From Caldilineaceae bacterium (GTDB lineage Bacteria > Chloroflexota > Anaerolineae > Caldilineales > Caldilineaceae), in the NCBI GenBank assembly GCA_024643705.1, contig JAHEML010000219.1:1-6686 (forward strand): a stretch of 6,686 nt of DNA, written 5' to 3'. The notes under the pieces are model-generated. The model was not told the DNA's origin. It saw nothing but the letters and a program-made list of their open reading frames with translations, and made no database searches. The translations under genes were made by a program, and so were the position numbers. Position 1 is the first letter of the stretch; each line of letters begins with the position of its first letter. Below, in pieces: positions 4,621 through 6,686 of the stretch.

Positions 4621-6686
4621 ATGAATCCGCACACAATACGCGTTTTGGAATACGAAAAAATTCTCGACCGGCTGGTCACATTCTGCTCGTTTGAGGGCGG
4701 TATGGAACTGGCCCGCTCGCTGCTGCCCAGCGACGATCTGCGCACAGTGCAGGAATCCATGCAGCAGACCGACGAAGCCTGGCGTCTGCTCGACCAGAAG
4801 ACCGACATCCATTTCGGTGGTGTGCACGACGTGCGCTCGCTGGTTAGCCGGGCCGAGCGGGGTGCTTCTTTGCTGCCCGGCGAAATGGTGGACGTGCGCA
4901 CAACACTACTGCGCGCCCGCAGCCTGCGCCAGACAATCACCCGCCTGGGTCGCCAGTTTCCCCGCCTGGCCGACATCGCCTTTGTCATCGAACCCTGCGA
5001 CCACGTGATCGCCGAGATCAGCCGTTGTATCAACGATCGGGGCGAAGTGGTGGACGGAGCCAGCCCCGAACTGGGGCGCATCCGCTCCCAACTGCGGGTG
5101 GCCCAGGACAGGCTACTCAGCACCCTGGATCGGCTGGTGCAGAGCAGCGACGTGAAGCAGTATTTGCAGGAGGCGATTGTCACCCAACGCCAGGGTCGTT
5201 ATGTGATCCCCGTGCGGGCCGAACACAAAGGCCACATCCAGGGCATTGTGCACGACCAATCCTCCAGCGGCGCGACATTTTTCATCGAGCCGCTCAAGGT
5301 GGTGGAGCAGAACAACGCTGTGCGCGAATTGGAGTTGGAAGAGGAGAAGGAGGTGCGGCGCATTCTGGCCGAGCTTTCCGACCTGGTGGCCGACGAAGCA
5401 CCCTACATTATCCGCAACGTCAACACCCTCTCCCTGCTCGACTTTACCTTTGCCAAAGCCAAATATGCCTATGATCTGGATGCCCGCGCCCCCAAAATTC
5501 GCGCCTTCCAGGCCAAGCCGCCCCTGATCCCAATGGGCCAGGATGACGACGGCAACGAGCTTGATCCAGTGGCCCATCCCGGCTCTGTGCTGGACTTTCG
5601 CCAGGCCCGCCACCCTCTGTTGGATCAGGAAAAAGTCGTTCCCATCGATGTCTATTTTGGCGACGACTACTACATGCTTGTGGTCACCGGCCCCAACACC
5701 GGCGGCAAGACGGTTACACTGAAAACCGTTGGTCTGCTGACGCTCATGGCCCAATCGGGGTTGATGATCCCTGTGGACGAAGGCAGTGAACTGGCGATCT
5801 TCGAGGGTGTCTACGCCGACATCGGCGACGAGCAATCCATCGAGCAAAATCTCAGCACCTTCAGCAGCCACATGACAAACATCATCCGGGTGCTGGAAGA
5901 GGCCGACCCCACCAGCCTGGTGCTGCTGGATGAGCTGGGTGCAGGCACCGACCCGGACGAAGGCTCGGCGCTGGCCATGGCCCTGCTGGACAATCTGCGC
6001 GATCGGGGCATTACCACCCTGGCGACCACCCACTACAGCGACCTGAAACTCTACGCCCACAATACCCCCGGCGTGCGCAATGCCTCGGTGGAATTTGACG
6101 TGCAGAGTCTCAGCCCAACCTACGAATTGAGCATCGGTCTGCCGGGGCGCTCCAATGCGCTGACAATTGCCCGTCGTCTGGGATTGAACCCGGTGATTGT
6201 GGACAAAGCCGAAAGTATTGTCCGCCCGGAAGCCCTGGAAGTCGATTCCCTGCTGGATGATGTGCGCAGTACCCGCCAGGAAGCTCACCGGGTGTTGGAG
6301 CAGACGAAAGAACGCGAGCGCCATGCCCAGGCCATCGAAGCAGATTTGCGTTTCCAGTTGGCGAAGATCGAAGAAGCCCGGCGCGAGGTCATCGCCGAGA
6401 CCCGCCAGACCATGCAGAACGAACTGGCCGAGATACGTCGAGAGATCGACAATTTCCGCCGACAGATGGAGCGGGGTGGGGCTACTAGCGGTGAAAGCGT
6501 CCACGAGCAGTTTCTGGCCGAGGCGCGGGAGATACTCAATCAGCGGGAAGGCGAGATCGAGGGCCGGGTGGAGCGAGATGTGGCAACACCCCAGTCGCCA
6601 GCCGAGCGTCTGGCCGGGCCAATCGAAGTGGGGGATCGGGTTTTTGTGCCCAGTCTCCAAGCCAGCGGCGAGGTGCTGGGGATCGA
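4621..6686 (+). CDS. mutS2: Endonuclease/ATPase MutS2 (RqcU-type), 3' end cut by window edge
   Basis: MutS2 is an ATPase of the MutS superfamily without the mismatch-recognition domain. It suppresses homologous recombination in some bacteria and, in Bacillus, splits collided ribosomes (RqcU). The window shows 688 residues, out of roughly 780-800 usual. The N-terminus MNPHTIRVLEYEKILDRL matches the family start. The helical core spans about 1-290, followed by the ATPase with Walker A GPNTGGKT at 357-364, the STFSSHM motif at 412-418, Walker B LVLLDELG at 433-440 (Asp437, Glu438) and TTHYSD at 469-474. A charged coiled coil covers about 540-625 and the KOW-like segment begins at IEVGDRVFVP (668-677). 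The Smr nuclease/RNA-binding domain would lie beyond the edge and is not seen. There is no clear Shine-Dalgarno; GGA 14 bases upstream is poor. A small acidic insert (about 305-316) precedes the ATPase. Confidence 0.95.
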   Translation, partial: MNPHTIRVLEYEKILDRLVTFCSFEGGMELARSLLPSDDLRTVQESMQQTDEAWRLLDQKTDIHFGGVHDVRSLVSRAERGASLLPGEMVDVRTTLLRARSLRQTITRLGRQFPRLADIAFVIEPCDHVIAEISRCINDRGEVVDGASPELGRIRSQLRVAQDRLLSTLDRLVQSSDVKQYLQEAIVTQRQGRYVIPVRAEHKGHIQGIVHDQSSSGATFFIEPLKVVEQNNAVRELELEEEKEVRRILAELSDLVADEAPYIIRNVNTLSLLDFTFAKAKYAYDLDARAPKIRAFQAKPPLIPMGQDDDGNELDPVAHPGSVLDFRQARHPLLDQEKVVPIDVYFGDDYYMLVVTGPNTGGKTVTLKTVGLLTLMAQSGLMIPVDEGSELAIFEGVYADIGDEQSIEQNLSTFSSHMTNIIRVLEEADPTSLVLLDELGAGTDPDEGSALAMALLDNLRDRGITTLATTHYSDLKLYAHNTPGVRNASVEFDVQSLSPTYELSIGLPGRSNALTIARRLGLNPVIVDKAESIVRPEALEVDSLLDDVRSTRQEAHRVLEQTKERERHAQAIEADLRFQLAKIEEARREVIAETRQTMQNELAEIRREIDNFRRQMERGGATSGESVHEQFLAEAREILNQREGEIEGRVERDVATPQSPAERLAGPIEVGDRVFVPSLQASGEVLGI

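Noticed and set aside
5113..6660. 515-codon open frame on the minus strand opposite mutS2
   Set aside because: MutS2 on the plus strand has unmistakable motifs throughout. The antisense translation is rich in His, Gln, Gly and Val without a recognisable domain and fits a shadow of a GC-rich gene.

Overview
The window carries four protein genes on a bacterial chromosome. An MFS efflux-type transporter (1-968, minus strand, cut by the left edge) diverges from pckA, the ATP-dependent PEP carboxykinase gene (1410-2996, plus). Next come era, a ribosome-assembly GTPase gene (3349-4404, plus), and mutS2, an ATPase gene (4621 to the right edge, plus, cut). No plasmid, phage, IS, CRISPR, tRNA or rRNA signature was seen. 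The content looks like ordinary core genome. GC is moderate to high, intergenic spaces are generous, and small inverted repeats lie between genes. I lean towards Chloroflexota (Anaerolineae/Caldilineae-like) from the look of the proteins and repeats. This is an impression and not a demonstrated placement.

Layout. The 441-base divergent region 969-1409 holds a 14-bp perfect palindrome near the transporter promoter, a 10-bp dyad with 31-base spacing that abuts the pckA promoter, and extended -10 promoter candidates for both genes. The 352-base pckA-era gap holds a near-perfect 30-bp inverted repeat built from CACGAATT-like units, then a rho-independent terminator, then an extended -10 promoter for era. 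The 216-base era-mutS2 gap holds three heptamer repeats, an extended -10 promoter and two hairpins. The second hairpin is a diverged copy of the palindrome in the first gap.

Function. PckA makes PEP from oxaloacetate (gluconeogenesis). Era matures the 30S subunit, and MutS2 is known from other bacteria as a ribosome-collision and/or anti-recombination factor. The last two therefore share a ribosome theme, but each seems to have its own promoter, so I see no clear operon. The transporter substrate cannot be told.

No undescribed system is evident. The most interesting signals are regulatory or repetitive: two dispersed palindromes that differ by a compensatory base-pair change, the dyad at the pckA promoter, and a uniform extended -10 pattern with no recognisable -35.
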